In this document: positions 37,505 through 48,970 of the stretch, piece after piece | Layout of the letters: each line of letters begins with the position of its first letter | Numbering within the stretch: position 1 is the first letter of the stretch | DNA from: Eutreptiella sp. 'Long Island Sound 2002' | Taxonomy: Eukaryota; Euglenozoa; Euglenophyceae; Eutreptiales; Eutreptiaceae | Reading direction: 5' to 3' | NCBI GenBank assembly: GCA_964036045.1 | Contig: OZ038397.1 | Coordinates: forward strand, 19,779,742 to 19,843,741 | Length of the DNA: 64,000 nucleotides | Notes under the pieces: model-generated | What the model saw: only the letters and a program-made list of their open reading frames with translations | What the model was told of the DNA's origin: nothing | Database searches by the model: none | Program-made: the position numbers and the translations under genes

Positions 37505-40115
37505 CTTCATCCAGAGAGGCTGGCTCGAGCCGTGCCACTCCGAATGGGCCTCTCCGTGCTTCGTCGTCCCCAAGAAGGTTGCCGGTGAGTGGCGGCTCGT
37601 GGTCGACTACCGCGGCCTGAACGCCCAAACGCAGCACGACAGCTATACGCTGCCCCTCATTGAGGACATGCTGCAAAAGCAACATCGGCGGAGGATCTTC
37701 ACGGTGATTGACCTGAAACATGGTTATCATCACATGCCTCTCGCCGAGGAGTCCCGTGCCTGCACAGCCATGAGCACCCCACTTGGACCTCTCCAGTGGA
37801 AGGTGATGCCCATGGGCGTTACCAACGGCAATGCGGCTTTTCAGCGGATGCTGGAGAACCTGCTTGAGCCGGTGCGCGACTGTGCGGACCCCTTCGTGGA
37901 CGGCGTGATCATCGCGTCCGGGGACCCCAGCATCAGCTACGAGGAGCTCCTGGAGGCACACGAGAGGGACGTCACTCGAATGCTGGACCTTCTGGTTCGG
38001 CACAAACTCACGGGCAGCAGTGACAAGGCCCCCATTGATGTAAGCGGGGTGGTCTTCGCTGGCCACGTAGTCGGGAACGGGCAGCGAAAGCCCATACCTG
38101 GCAAGGTGGCTGCGATTGAGCACTGGGATAAGCCCAAGACGGTCTCTGAGCTACGGGCGTATCTGGGGTTCTGCAACTACTACTCGGGGTATATCAAGAT
38201 GTATGCCGAGTATGCAGCCCCCATGACAACCATGCTCAAGGGCGACCGAGAGGAGACCAAGAAGGGGTCCAAGAAGGCTCTGGTCTGGACACCTGAGTCC
38301 GACCGTGCCTTTGAGGGGATGAAGCAGGCGCTGCTATCCGCAGTGGGTCTGCACCTCGTGGATCCCGACCGAGGGTTCGTCCTGCGCACCGACGCTTCCG
38401 ACTACGCCATTGGCGCTGTGTTGGAGCAAGTGCTTGACGACGGGAGGCACGTGCCCGTGGCCTTCTGGAGCCGAGTCCTGGCGGAAGGCCAGAGACGGAC
38501 GTGGACGCCCCGTGAAAAGGAGGCGTATGCCATCGTCATGGCTCTCAGGAAATGGGCTGGGTACATAGCCCTCCATCCCGTCACCGTCTGCACCGACCAT
38601 CAGAGTCTGCAGTCGTGGCACAAGGAGCACGTGGACACCCCCTCAGGTCCCGCCTCCCGACGGGCAAGATGGCATGAGACCTTGGCCAAGTTCGACCTCA
38701 CGGTTGTATATATTCCTGGAAAGGATAACACCGTGGCGGACTGTCTCAGTAGGTGGGCCTATCCCGCCAGCAAGGGCATGACGGACATCTCTGCCCATGG
38801 CGATGAGGCTGAGACCGCTGAAGCCAAGAGAATCATCGAAATGGAGCACCTGATGGAGGAGGAGGGTGCTAAATGCTTCGTCCTCATGGCTGCAGATGCC
38901 CCCCTCGCAACGAGGGTGAGCAGAGCGGTCAGAGTACTCGCCCCTGAGGGAGCTGAGTCCGACAAGCACCTCTTCCCGGAGTCTTGCCTCCAGGACGACT
39001 GGACCGACGACTACGCCAAGTCTGAGGCCTTTGCGGCCGTGTATAGGGCTGTGACCGACCCTGATGACGGGCAGAAGTGGCCAAAGGGGCTGACTGAGGA
39101 AGATGGCAAGCTCTACCGGAATGGTAAGCTGCTAGTACCAGAGTCCCGGGTGCTCGAGCTGTGTGAAGCTTGGCACCACCACATGCTGCACCCAGGGGTC
39201 AAGAAGCAAGCTCTTGACATGCAGCGTCCGTTCGAGATCGACCATATCGTTCTCCACACCGCCATCAAGAAGGTCAGGAAGGGTTGCTCGGTCTGTCAGG
39301 CCTGCAATCCCGACAACCGGAACGTCAAGGGGGAACCCCAATGGACCCCGGTTCCTGACCAGCCCATGGAGAGCGTGGCCATGGACGTCTTCTCCATGCC
39401 CGAAGTGCACATTGGCAAGGAGACCTTTGACTGTGTGGTTCTCTGTGTGGACCGCCACAGCGGCTACGTTGTAGCCGTTCCGGCACGCAAAAAGGGGTTG
39501 CTTGCCAAGGAAGTGGCAGTCATGATGATTCGTCATTGGCTGACCGTCTTTGACATCCCCCGCACCATTTGCAGTGACCGAGGGCCCCAGTTTACTGGTG
39601 GCTGGTTCAAAGCTATGTGTTCCCTCATGGGGATACATCATGCCAAGAGCGTCGCCTATCTCAGCTGGTCTAACGGCCGTGCTGAAGTGGCTGGACGGCA
39701 GCTGTTCGAGAAGCTGCGCAAGATCCACATCACCAATCCACGGCAGAACTGGTTTGAGGAGATGTGGCCTGCTCTGAAGGCCCATCATGACACCCCCACT
39801 CCGGGCGGTTTGTCCCCTCACCAGATTCTCTTCGGCAGGGACCCCCTGGGTAGGGGACTTCCCTTGTCTGGTGATGGCATGGCTATGGATGCCAAGGAGT
39901 TCTTCGTGCGGCAAGAGCAAACGGCGCGGGACATCCGCCAGCAGCTTGAGAAGGAGCATGCTGAGCGTCAGAAGTCCGCCCCAAGCTCGACAGCGCAGAA
40001 GTTCAGGGTGGGAGACCCGGTGTGGGTGATCAGACCCCGCCCTATGGGCACCCACCGCACCAAGACCTGGTTCACACCCGGCGAGGTGGTCCGCAGGATT
40101 GGTGAGGACACCTAG
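37341..40115 (+). CDS. pol: reverse transcriptase, RNase H and integrase of pol
   Basis: Copies the element RNA into DNA and integrates it. Residues are counted from the ATG at 37,341; homology begins about residue 13 (PPVRGPYGEAKIRLK). RT: WRLVVDYRGLN, first catalytic Asp at 124 in VIDLKHGYHH, LPMG-like MPMGVTNGNAAFQ, then FVDG at 185-188 where the family has YxDD, so the second metal-binding Asp is replaced by Gly. RNase H: Asp 351 (TDAS), Glu 394 (EKEAYAIV), Asp 419 (TDHQSL), all present. Integrase: HHCC zinc finger near 612-655 (GCSVCQAC), then Asp 682, Asp 746 and Glu 782 with the canonical 35-residue spacing between the last two. A GPY/F-like SH3 region (FRVGDPVWVI) follows and is cut by TAG at 40,113-40,115. 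The 164-bp overlap with the protease frame is in a different frame. Confidence 0.93.
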   Translation: MARPSSAENLCFPPPVRGPYGEAKIRLKQDPRVYRHREFALRGERKEAMEKILRDFIQRGWLEPCHSEWASPCFVVPKKVAGEWRLVVDYRGLNAQTQHDSYTLPLIEDMLQKQHRRRIFTVIDLKHGYHHMPLAEESRACTAMSTPLGPLQWKVMPMGVTNGNAAFQRMLENLLEPVRDCADPFVDGVIIASGDPSISYEELLEAHERDVTRMLDLLVRHKLTGSSDKAPIDVSGVVFAGHVVGNGQRKPIPGKVAAIEHWDKPKTVSELRAYLGFCNYYSGYIKMYAEYAAPMTTMLKGDREETKKGSKKALVWTPESDRAFEGMKQALLSAVGLHLVDPDRGFVLRTDASDYAIGAVLEQVLDDGRHVPVAFWSRVLAEGQRRTWTPREKEAYAIVMALRKWAGYIALHPVTVCTDHQSLQSWHKEHVDTPSGPASRRARWHETLAKFDLTVVYIPGKDNTVADCLSRWAYPASKGMTDISAHGDEAETAEAKRIIEMEHLMEEEGAKCFVLMAADAPLATRVSRAVRVLAPEGAESDKHLFPESCLQDDWTDDYAKSEAFAAVYRAVTDPDDGQKWPKGLTEEDGKLYRNGKLLVPESRVLELCEAWHHHMLHPGVKKQALDMQRPFEIDHIVLHTAIKKVRKGCSVCQACNPDNRNVKGEPQWTPVPDQPMESVAMDVFSMPEVHIGKETFDCVVLCVDRHSGYVVAVPARKKGLLAKEVAVMMIRHWLTVFDIPRTICSDRGPQFTGGWFKAMCSLMGIHHAKSVAYLSWSNGRAEVAGRQLFEKLRKIHITNPRQNWFEEMWPALKAHHDTPTPGGLSPHQILFGRDPLGRGLPLSGDGMAMDAKEFFVRQEQTARDIRQQLEKEHAERQKSAPSSTAQKFRVGDPVWVIRPRPMGTHRTKTWFTPGEVVRRIGEDT

Positions 40116-40496
40116 GGCATCCAGGTGGGTCACGGACAGTTCCGGGAGCGCCACGAGAGTCAACTCCGTGTGCGGGAACCCGACCTCCGTGGCCAACATG
40201 TGTCCCTGAGCTATGCCGCACATGAGGCTGATTCGGATGATGACTATGCTGAGCAGGACGACCATACTGTCGAGAAGATCCTGGCTCAGCGTCCGAAAGC
40301 CTCGGCACCCGGAGGTCTGGAGTTCAAGGTTCGTTGGCGAGGCTATGGGCCGTCCCACGACACCTGGGAACCCGTCTCCTCGTTCGTGCCGCGGGTCAAT
40401 ACTCCCTTCATGGAGTACATCCGCAAGCACAAGACCAAGATCCATGTTTCGGACTTGGCAGCACTCACCCGGGCGATTGCAGCCAGGGGTGCCTGA
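40116..40496 (+). CDS. integrase C-terminus and chromodomain, after an in-frame TAG
   Basis: Continues in exactly the same frame as integrase after the single TAG at 40,113. It first completes the SH3-like end of integrase (HESQLRVREP), then an acidic linker, then a chromodomain: TVEKILAQR, a short loop, LEFKVRWRGY, and DTWEPVSSF, with Trp and Tyr at the usual aromatic-cage positions. Chromodomains of chromoviral integrases bind methylated histone H3 Lys9 and steer insertion to heterochromatin (shown for MAGGY and related elements). It ends in tandem TGA codons at 40,494-40,499. The TAG is probably a point mutation; readthrough or a reassigned codon are alternatives. Confidence 0.88.
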   Translation, partial: GIQVGHGQFRERHESQLRVREPDLRGQHVSLSYAAHEADSDDDYAEQDDHTVEKILAQRPKASAPGGLEFKVRWRGYGPSHDTWEPVSSFVPRVNTPFMEYIRKHKTKIHVSDLAALTRAIAARGA

Positions 40497-41199
40497 TGAG
40501 CGCCCTGAGCTCTCCCCTGATGCGTTTTGAGCGCTTGTGAGGCCGACGAATCGTCCCTTACTTGCTTGCTCTCTTCCCTCCTTCGGTGACAGAGTGGCAA
40601 TATACCCCCCCCTGCTGAATCCAGAGGAGGATGGCCCCTATCTTCTTCTATTCGTCACTCACCCCCCCCTGCTGAATCCGTGGGAAACCAGGTAGGGCGA
40701 CTGACCTTCATTTTTCTGAGCTCTTGGGGCCTTGAAGCCCATACGACGTTGCGCAACGGATGCCGCTGTCATCGGCATTGCGATTTTTGGTGTGTGGTCT
40801 GGTCCCATGGCATTTGCGGGATCCAGACCAGTCGACGTGTGTCTCGAGACTATATATGGCCTGAACTCAGGCGTTTTCCTGTCCACCCTCCTGCATTGCC
40901 TTATCCTGACCGTGGCGTGGTTTGGCGCTCTGTCCAGAGCGTGTTTACACGCCTATTTACCCAGATTATTGCTTGTTCTTCTGCCCTCCAGGATATGTGC
41001 ATTTCAATGTTAAGTGTCATCAGCCCATCGCTGAGGGATGGACTGTTTTTCACCACGAATCGGGATACAGAGGCGCCTTGAGTCGCCGTGTACATGTTCA
41101 TACAGCCTGGTCCAGCCTGGACCAGTACTTGAATACAAATTCTACTGTTTGAGTGCCCGTGATACCGTGTTGCCCTATTCGCTGTGATGTGTGGAGATT
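40497..41199 (+). other. 3' untranslated region of the retrotransposon
   Basis: About 700 bp between the chromodomain and the recognisable 3' LTR. It contains a direct repeat, ACCCCCCCCTGCTGAATCC, at 40,604-40,622 and 40,661-40,679, and a short purine run (AGAGGAGGA, near 40,623) that is not next to the LTR. No convincing polypurine tract directly precedes 41,200. The overlapping small ORFs show no domain. Confidence 0.6.
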
Positions 41200-43841
41200 C
41201 TCCAAAGCCTTCAGGAACTGCATGGACGCTTCCGCAATTTTCATAATTAATACTCGCAACCTTAATCCGAATTTTTCAGGATGACGAAATCGGATTTTCG
41301 ACTTCGACATCCCCGCACTTGATTTGACCACTTTCGAGTGGACCTACGTGCTTCCCTATGCACGAATCAACTTCCCTTTTATCTTGCCCTCCATTTGTCT
41401 TAAAGATATGGGCAAAACAAAGTTGATTCGTGAGGCCACTTGTGAAGGTCATATCTCGTGTTGCTTGCGAGGAATGACAATGAAGAAAACGTGGGATGTA
41501 TTCACAATACTCCCGACGTAATTTAGGAAGCATTATATGCCTTGCATCTCCACACGTGCGCGCTAGTGTAATGGATCATGGTCAAGAGGGTAGAGTTTGC
41601 GTTACAACTCATTGGCCATGATATTGCGTGCGTTAGGATAACTTTCGAGTGTAGCGCGCAAGTGTTGGTGTTGCATAGGAACTCTCCTTGAGTTCCTATG
41701 AGCAATTGACACAAAGTTATGCCCTTGGAGGGGCATGACATATCGTGGTGGGAGCTACCTTTTTGGGCAATATGTGGTATGTGCCATGTGTTGTGTTGCG
41801 TGCCCATTTGGCGGGTCCATTACTCCAAGCCAAGCCCGCCAATGGACCTCATATTGTGCAAACCCCCTCTCCATACTCCCTACGGTCAATTGCAAGCCTA
41901 ACCTTCGTGAAGGGAAGCTTGTGTGGTGATCCCGAAGCGATGCGTTGGGAGCAAGGTGTGTATTTTGCAATTTTCCATATTTTCATGTGCCCACTTGGGA
42001 GGTAGCGCTCCTCACCTTTCAAGGCGCCCCAAGTGGAGCACATATGTGGGATCGGAGGTCATTGGTGTCAAGTCATTGTGTTTAGAAGGATTAGTTGATT
42101 GCACGATCCAAGCCGAAGTTATTATAATATAATTGTGCGCCTTTCGAGGCACTTTTGGGTGTTGTTTCGCCAATTTTGCCGTTTTTGGCCCGTCATGATG
42201 TCAAGTGGCGACTGTGTATCTCAACGTTGCGCTCAATTGACATCATGACCCAAGTATGTTATGAGGGTACATACTTCGGTGCCCAACATATCTTGGACCC
42301 GGCGAATAACTCCTCTTAGGCTTGGCATACGGTGGCCGCCATGTTGGCGATTTGGGACTATCCCAAATCATGGGCTCACTTGGCGACCCTGCCATTCCCA
42401 ATACCAGAGGAGTTGGGCGACGCCCAAAAGATATCCTGGACACATATGATTTGATATGAATCCTATGGCACACTCCGGTCCGAGTCGGGCATGTGCCTCA
42501 TTTGCCCCAACCATGAGTGTGCGCATTTTTGGCCATTTTGAGCAATTTTCCACTTTTGCTGCCCGCCGTGCACTATGTTCTAACCCTCGTGCACGCCGGA
42601 CGCATGGACCAATGGACCATATATGACATGGGTGTCATGGGTAATGGTCCCCATGGTCGACACACCACGTGGGCGAGGCGGAGCCACCTTCGTTAAGGCG
42701 CTAGCCCAAAGTGAGTGTGGGCAATTTTGCAATTTTGACATTTGTGGACCCAATTGGGATCGTCACCACGCCAAGTGGCATAGAGATCTTTGAGGGCCAA
42801 AGGCATGGGAGTCTCCATTGGACTCCCGGTGGATCGCGTATGGGATGGCGGATCCGATCTTCAAGCCGGCGTGGAGATATACTATTGGGAGCACACCGGA
42901 TTTTGGCTCATTTCAAGCAGCCAAAATGACCCCATTTTGGGACCCCAATTTCCCCCTTCCGTGTGGTCAATTGGCGGCCCCATTTCTCTAAGCTCATAGA
43001 GAGCCGGGACCTAAATCCAAGTGGTACGGTCAGATATGAGTCCCTGGTCCTGCCTCCTACCCTGTGAGCCATTGGCCTTACCTTGGCCGGGCGAGCCACG
43101 CGTGGGAATGACGCCAATTTCGGTGATTTTGGCATCATGACCCCACTTGACGAACCAGTGGTGCCCTGATGCCGGGACCTCAGAGGGAACCAGGTTGGGT
43201 GAGGGCTCCAGGGAGTTCGCACTCGAAAGGCATAGGGTCAGTTGCTTCGTCCCTACCTCTGGCGGGTCCGGACAAGGGGTCTGTTTTGGGAATTTTGGAG
43301 CTAATATCAGTTTGGGCTGAAACAGCCCATTTTCAGCTACCAACTCCTGAGGGATTATGGCGGGGCCATATCTCTGGCTCAGAGTCGAGTTGAGACCTGC
43401 GGTTAACGGAGCATTGGGAGCCACTGTCGGTTGGCCTTGGAGCACCTTGGTTCCCAGGAACTCGCCTGTGGCTGGGCGGTACACATCTCCCATTGGCAGG
43501 GTTTCAGGGTCCGGACTGAGCAGGGCATGGGTTGTGTTTGAGCCCCCGCCCCCACCAGCCACTGAGAGGGTGGGACCTGGGATTGGGATATGAGTTGGGA
43601 CTGAGTGTCTATAGTCCTGTGATGCACTTACCCCAGTCCAGTCTTAACCCCATGTGTACATATCCTGATGTGTTGTTGTACATACTTTTGTTCCCTCTTT
43701 GCAGAGTGGCAAGGATTCTGAAACGCTTTGTCACATGACACGAGCGTATTGATGCCCTTGTGAGCGTAGTGCCTTGCCTGCCTGCTCACCTGTGCGTGTC
43801 ACCGCAGCGTCCCGTGGCCGGCCCCCCACGGGAACGCGTCA
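41200..43841 (+). repeat. 3' LTR, lacking the first ~316 bp
   Basis: Matches 28,131-30,760 of the 5' LTR and ends ACGCGTCA directly before the satellite resumes at CTATG. It carries a 12-bp insertion near 42,841 relative to the 5' copy (a second GGAT-containing segment) and a few per cent of substitutions. Upstream of 41,200 the sequence does not resemble the first 316 bp of the 5' LTR; the junction lies in a small palindrome, GGAGATTCTCC. A deletion that removed the polypurine tract and the U3 start is the simplest explanation. Confidence 0.85.
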
Positions 43842-46800
43842 CTATGTTGTCCGGCCCTGACAACGGACCCCCACTATGTTGTCCGGCCCGGACAACGGAC
43901 CCCCACTACGTTGTCCGGCCCTGACAACGGACCCCCACTATGTTGTCCGGCCCGGACAACGGACCCCCACTATGTTGTCCGGCCCTGACAACGGACCCCC
44001 ACTACGTTGTCCGGCCCTGACAACGGACCCCCACTATGTTGTCCGGCCCTGACAACGGACCCCCACTACGTTGTCCGGCCCGGACAACGGACCCCCACTA
44101 CGTTGTCCGGCCCTGACAACGGACCCCCACTACGTTGTCCGGCCCTGACAACGGACCCCCACTATGTTGTCCGGTCCTGACAACGGACCCCCACTACGTT
44201 GTCCGGCCCTGACAACGGACCCCCACTATGTTGTCCGGCCCTGACAACGGACCCCCACTACGTTGTCCGGCCCTGACAACGGACCCCCACTATGTTGTCC
44301 GGCCCTGACAGCGGACCCCCACTACGTTGTCCGGCCCTGACAACAGACCCCCACTATGTTGTCCGGCCCTGACAACGGACCCCCACTACGTTGTCCGGCC
44401 CTGACAACGGACCCCCACTACGTTGTCCGGCCCGGACAACGGACCCCCACTACGTTGTCCGGCCCTGACAACGGACCCCCACTACGTTGTCCGGCCCTGA
44501 CAACGGACCCCCACTATGTTGTCCGGCCCTGACAACGGACCCCCACTACGTTGTCCATGTCCGGCCCTGACAACGGACCCCCACTACGTTGTCCGGCCCT
44601 GACAACGGACCCCCACTACGTTGTCCGGCCCGGACAACGGACCCCCACTCCGTTGTCCGGCCCGAACAACGGACCCCCACTACGTTGTCCGGCCCGGACA
44701 ACGGACCCCCACTACGTTGTCCGGCCCTGACAACGGACCCCCACTACGTTGTCCGGCCCGGACAACGGACCCCCACTACGTTGTCCGGCCCTGACAACGG
44801 ACCCCCACTATGTTGTCCGGCCCTGACAACGGACCCCCACTACGTTGTCCGGCCCTGACAACGGACCCCCACTACGTTGTCCGGCCCTGACAACGGACCC
44901 CCACTACGTTGTCCGGCCCTGACAACGGACCCCCACTACGTTGTCCGGCCCTGACAACGGACCCCCACTACGTTGTCCGGCCTTGACAACGGACCCCCAC
45001 TATGTTGTCCGGCCCTGACAACGGACCCCCACTATGTTGTCCGGCCCTGACAATGGACCCCCACTACGTTGTCCGGCCCTGACAACGGACCCCCACTATG
45101 TTGTCCGGCCCTGACAACGGACCCCCACTATGTTGTCCGGCCCGGACAACGGACCCCCACTACGTTGTCCGGCCCTGACAACGGACCCCCACTATGTTGT
45201 CCGGCCCGGACAACGGACCCCCACTACGTTGTCCGGCCCTGACAACGGACCCCCAATATGTTGTCCGGCCCTGACAACGGACCCCCACTACGTTGTCCGG
45301 CCCTGACAACGGACCCCCACTATGTTGTCCGGCCCTGACAACGGACCCCGACTACGTTGTCCGGCCCTGACAACGGACCCCCACTACGTTGTCCGGCCCT
45401 GACAACGGACCCCCACTACGTTGTCCGGCCCTGACAACGGACCCCCACTATGTTGTCCGGCCCTGACAACGGATCCCCACTACGTTGTCCGGCCCTGACA
45501 ACGGACCCCCACTATGTTGTCCGGCCCTGACAACGGACCCCGACTACGTTGTCCGGCCCTGACAACGGACCCCCACTACGTTGTCCGGCCCTGACAACGG
45601 ACCCCCACTACGTTGTCCGGCCCTGACAACGGACCCCCACTATGTTGTCCGGCCCTGACAACGGATCCCCACTACGTTGTCCGGCCCTGACAACGGACCC
45701 CCACTACGTTGTCCGGCCCTGACAACGGACCCCCACTATGTTGTCCGGCCCTGACAACGGACCCCCACTACGTTGTCCGGCCCTGACAACAGACCCCCAC
45801 TATGTTGTCCGGCCCTGACAACGGACCCCCACTACGTTGTCCGGCCCTGACAACGGACCCCCACTACGTTGTCCGGCCCTGACAACGGACCCCCACTACG
45901 TTGTCCGGCCCTGACAACGGACCCCCACTATGTTGTCCGGCCCTGACAACGAACCCCCACTACGTTGTCCGGCCCGAACAACGGACCCCCACTACGTTGT
46001 CCGGCCCGGACAACGGACCCCAACTACGTTGTCCGGCTCTGACAACGGACCCCCACTAGGTTGTCTGGCCCGGACAACGGACCCCCACTACGTTGTCCGG
46101 CCCTGACAACGGACCCCCACTATGTTGTCCGGCCCTGACAACGGACCCCCACTACGTTGTCCGGCCCTGACAACGGACCCCCACTACGTTGTCCGGCCCT
46201 GACAACGGACCCCCACTACGTTGTCCGGCCCTGACAACGGACCCCCACTATGTTGTCCGGCCCTGACAACGGACCCCCACTACGTTGTCCGGCCTTGACA
46301 ACGGACCCCCACTATGTTGTCCGGCCCTGACAACGGACCCCCACTATGTTGTCCGGCCCTGACAATGGACCCCCACTACGTTGTCCGGCCCTGACAACGG
46401 ACCCCCACTATGTTGTCCGGCCCTGACAACGGACCCCCACTATGTTGTCCGGCCCGGACAACGGACCCCCACTACGTTGTCCGGCCCTGACAACGGACCC
46501 CCACTATGTTGTCCGGCCCGGACAACGGACCCCCACTACGTTGTCCGGCCCTGACAACGGACCCCCACTATGTTGTCCGGCCCTGACAACGGACCCCCAC
46601 TACGTTGTCCGGCCCTGACAACGGACCCCCACTATGTTGTCCGGCCCTGACAACGGACCCCCACTACGTTGTCCGGCCCTGACAACGGACCCCCACTACG
46701 TTGTCCGGCCCTGACAACGGACCCCCACTACGTTGTCCGGCCCTGACAACGGACCCCCACTATGTTGTCCGGCCAGGACAACGGACCCCCACTACGTTGT

Positions 46801-48056
46801 CCGGCCCTGACAACGGACCCCCACTACGTTGTCCGGCCCTGACAACGGACCCCCACTATGTTGTCCGGCCCTGACAACGGACCCCCACTACGTTGTCCGG
46901 CCCTGACAACGGACCCCCACTACGTTGTCCGGCCCTGACAACGGACCCCCACTATGTTGTCCGGCCCTGACAACGGACCCCCACTACGTTGTCCGGCCCT
47001 GACAACGGACCCCCACTACGTTGTCCGGCCAGGACAACGGACCCCCACTACGTTGTCCGGCCCTGACAACGGACCCCCACTACGTTGTCCGGCCCTGACA
47101 ACGGACCCCCACTATGTTGTCCGGCCCTGACAACGGACCCCCACTACGTTGTCCGGCCCTGACAACGGACCCCCACTACGTTGTCCGGCCCTGACAACGG
47201 ACCCCCACTACGTTGTCCGGCCCTGACAACGGACCCCCACTACGTTGTCCGGCCCGGACAACGGACCCCCACTACGTTGTCCGGCCCGAACAACGGACCC
47301 CCACTACGTTGTCCGGCCCGGACAACGGACCCCCACTACGTTGTCCGGCCCTGACAACGGACCCCCACTACGTTGTCCGGCCCGGACAACGGACCCCCAC
47401 TACGTTGTCCGGCCCTGACAACGGACCCCCACTATGTTGTCCGGCCCTGACAACGGACCCCCACTACGTTGTCCGGCCCTGACAACGGACCCCCACTACG
47501 TTGTCCGGCCCTGACAACGGACCCCCACTACGTTGTCCGGCCCTGACAACGGACCCCCACTACGTTGTCCGGCCCTGACAACGGACCCCCACTATGTTGT
47601 CCGGCCCGGACAACGGACCCCCACTACGTTGTCCGGCCCTGACAACGGACCCCCACTACGTTGTCCGGCCCTGACAACGGACCCCCACTATGTTGTCCGG
47701 CCCTGAACACGGACCCCCACTACGTTGTCCGGCCCTGACAACGGACCCCCACTATGTTGTCCGGCCCTGACCACGGACCCCCACTACGTTGTCCGGCCCT
47801 GACAACGGACCCCCACTACGTTGTCCGGCCCTGACAACGGACCCCCACTATGTTGTCCGGCCCTGACAACGGACCCCCACTACGTTGTCCGGCCCGAACA
47901 ACGGACCCCCACTACGTTGTCCGGCCCGGACAACGGACCCCCACTACGTTGTCCGGCTCTGACAACGGACCCCCACTACGTTGTCCGGCCCGGACAACGG
48001 ACCCCCACTACGTTGTCCGGCCCTGACAACGGACCCCCACTATGTTGTCCGGCCCT
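43842..48056. repeat. 32-bp satellite array, middle block (about 132 units, zone B type)
   Basis: The same 32-bp unit resumes right after the retrotransposon with CGGCCCT and CGGCCCG centres and TACG/TATG variation. A 6-bp insertion disrupts one unit near 44,555. The marker CCCGAACAAC occurs at 44,661, 45,973, 47,285 and 47,893; the first three are 1,312 bp (41 units) apart and the last is 608 bp (19 units) further. The stretch 44,589-44,858 is almost identical to 47,213-47,482 (2,624 bp, 82 units). The array stops in mid-unit at GGCCCT, 48,056. Confidence 0.97.
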
Positions 48057-48270
48057 CACCTATGATTTTATGAAGTCGCCAGATCCCAAAATTATTGTCG
48101 CAGCGGATGCCAAAAAACCAACAGAAACTGTCGCCGCGCGCGCATTTTCACTCGCCGAGAGCAATTTTTGGCTCAGAAATCTGAAAATACGCGATTACGA
48201 AGCGCTTTTTGCGCGTACAATCGAAGATACCAACCACCCGCACCTTTTCAATCACGATACCCCGCTCGGA
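48057..48270. other. non-satellite flank, no gene recognised
   Basis: AT-richer unique sequence from the satellite edge to the 184-bp repeats. An open frame runs in from the satellite, but its composition and lack of a domain give no support for coding. No terminal inverted repeat matching the right end of the island was found by eye. Confidence 0.5.
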
Positions 48271-48970
48271 ACTGCTCCCAAGTCTCGTAAACGGTCAATT
48301 ACCTCCCAAAAAGCCACAATTTGGCCTTTTTTTGCCATTTTTCCGTCGGAAAACACATTCTATCTTGTTCCGAGAGGCTGCGGATCAATCAAAGGTGTTC
48401 CGTGGAACCACTTGACGATTTCCAAAACATAGCAACATCCACCAAGCCATCAAGCTCTCGTAACGTGCCAATCTACCCCCATTTTTGGCCCAAAATGCCA
48501 CATTTTGGCCTTTTTTCACCACTCTTTCATCATAAAACACATTCTATCTCTTTCTAAGAGGTTGCGGATCAATCAAAGGTGTTTAATGGAACCACTTGAC
48601 GATTTCCAAAACATAGCAACATCCACCAAGCCATCAAGCTCTCGTAACGTGCGAATCTACCCCCATTTTTGGCCCAAAATGCCACATTTTGGCCTTTTTT
48701 CACCACTCTTTCATCATAAAACACATTCTATCTCTTTCTAAGAGGCTGCGGATCAATCAAAGGTGTTCCATGGAACCACTTGACGATTTCCAAAACATAC
48801 AAACATCCACCAAGCCATCTACCTCTCGTGACATGCGAGTATACCCCCATTTTTCGCCAAAACTGCCATATTTCAGCCTTTTTTTGCATGGTTACGGTCA
48901 TAATATTTGGTCAATGTTGTTGCGAGAGTCCGCGAATCTTTCTATTGTGTTCCATGGAACCACTTGATGA
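48271..48970. repeat. tandem repeat of about 184 bp, nearly four copies
   Basis: The segment CGGATCAATCAAAG recurs at 48,381, 48,565 and 48,749, and GGAACCACTTGA recurs with spacings of 184, 184 and about 182 bp. The first copy is diverged at its start and the fourth is degraded. Each unit holds an AT-rich stretch (CCAAAATGCCACATTTTGG) that is nearly self-complementary. The period is not a multiple of three, and the small open frames it creates are not supported as genes. It lies just upstream of the transposase-like gene and could be promoter-proximal or a subterminal transposon repeat. Confidence 0.85.

Larger units (their letters stand above)
27815..43841 (+). mobile_element. Ty3/gypsy chromovirus LTR retrotransposon, full-length but probably inactive
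   Basis: The element reads 5' LTR, self-priming PBS, gag, protease, RT-RNase H-integrase, chromodomain, 3' LTR, all on the plus strand. RT before integrase plus a C-terminal chromodomain place it in the Ty3/gypsy chromovirus group. The left satellite stops at ...CTAT and resumes after the element at CTATG, giving a 4-bp duplication (5 bp, ACTAT, if the last A is counted as host). The termini are TG...CA. Probable lesions are a frame change between protease and RT, FVDG in place of the RT double aspartate, a TAG between integrase and chromodomain, and loss of the first ~316 bp of the 3' LTR. The LTR copies differ at a few per cent by eye, so the insertion is not recent. Confidence 0.93.

Noticed and set aside
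40680-41081. 133-codon frame between chromodomain and 3' LTR
   Set aside because: No recognisable motif and several overlapping frames of similar size; treated as untranslated region.
47821-48432. 203-codon frame running from satellite into the island
   Set aside because: A chance extension of a satellite frame across the junction; no domain, and it ends inside the 184-bp repeat.
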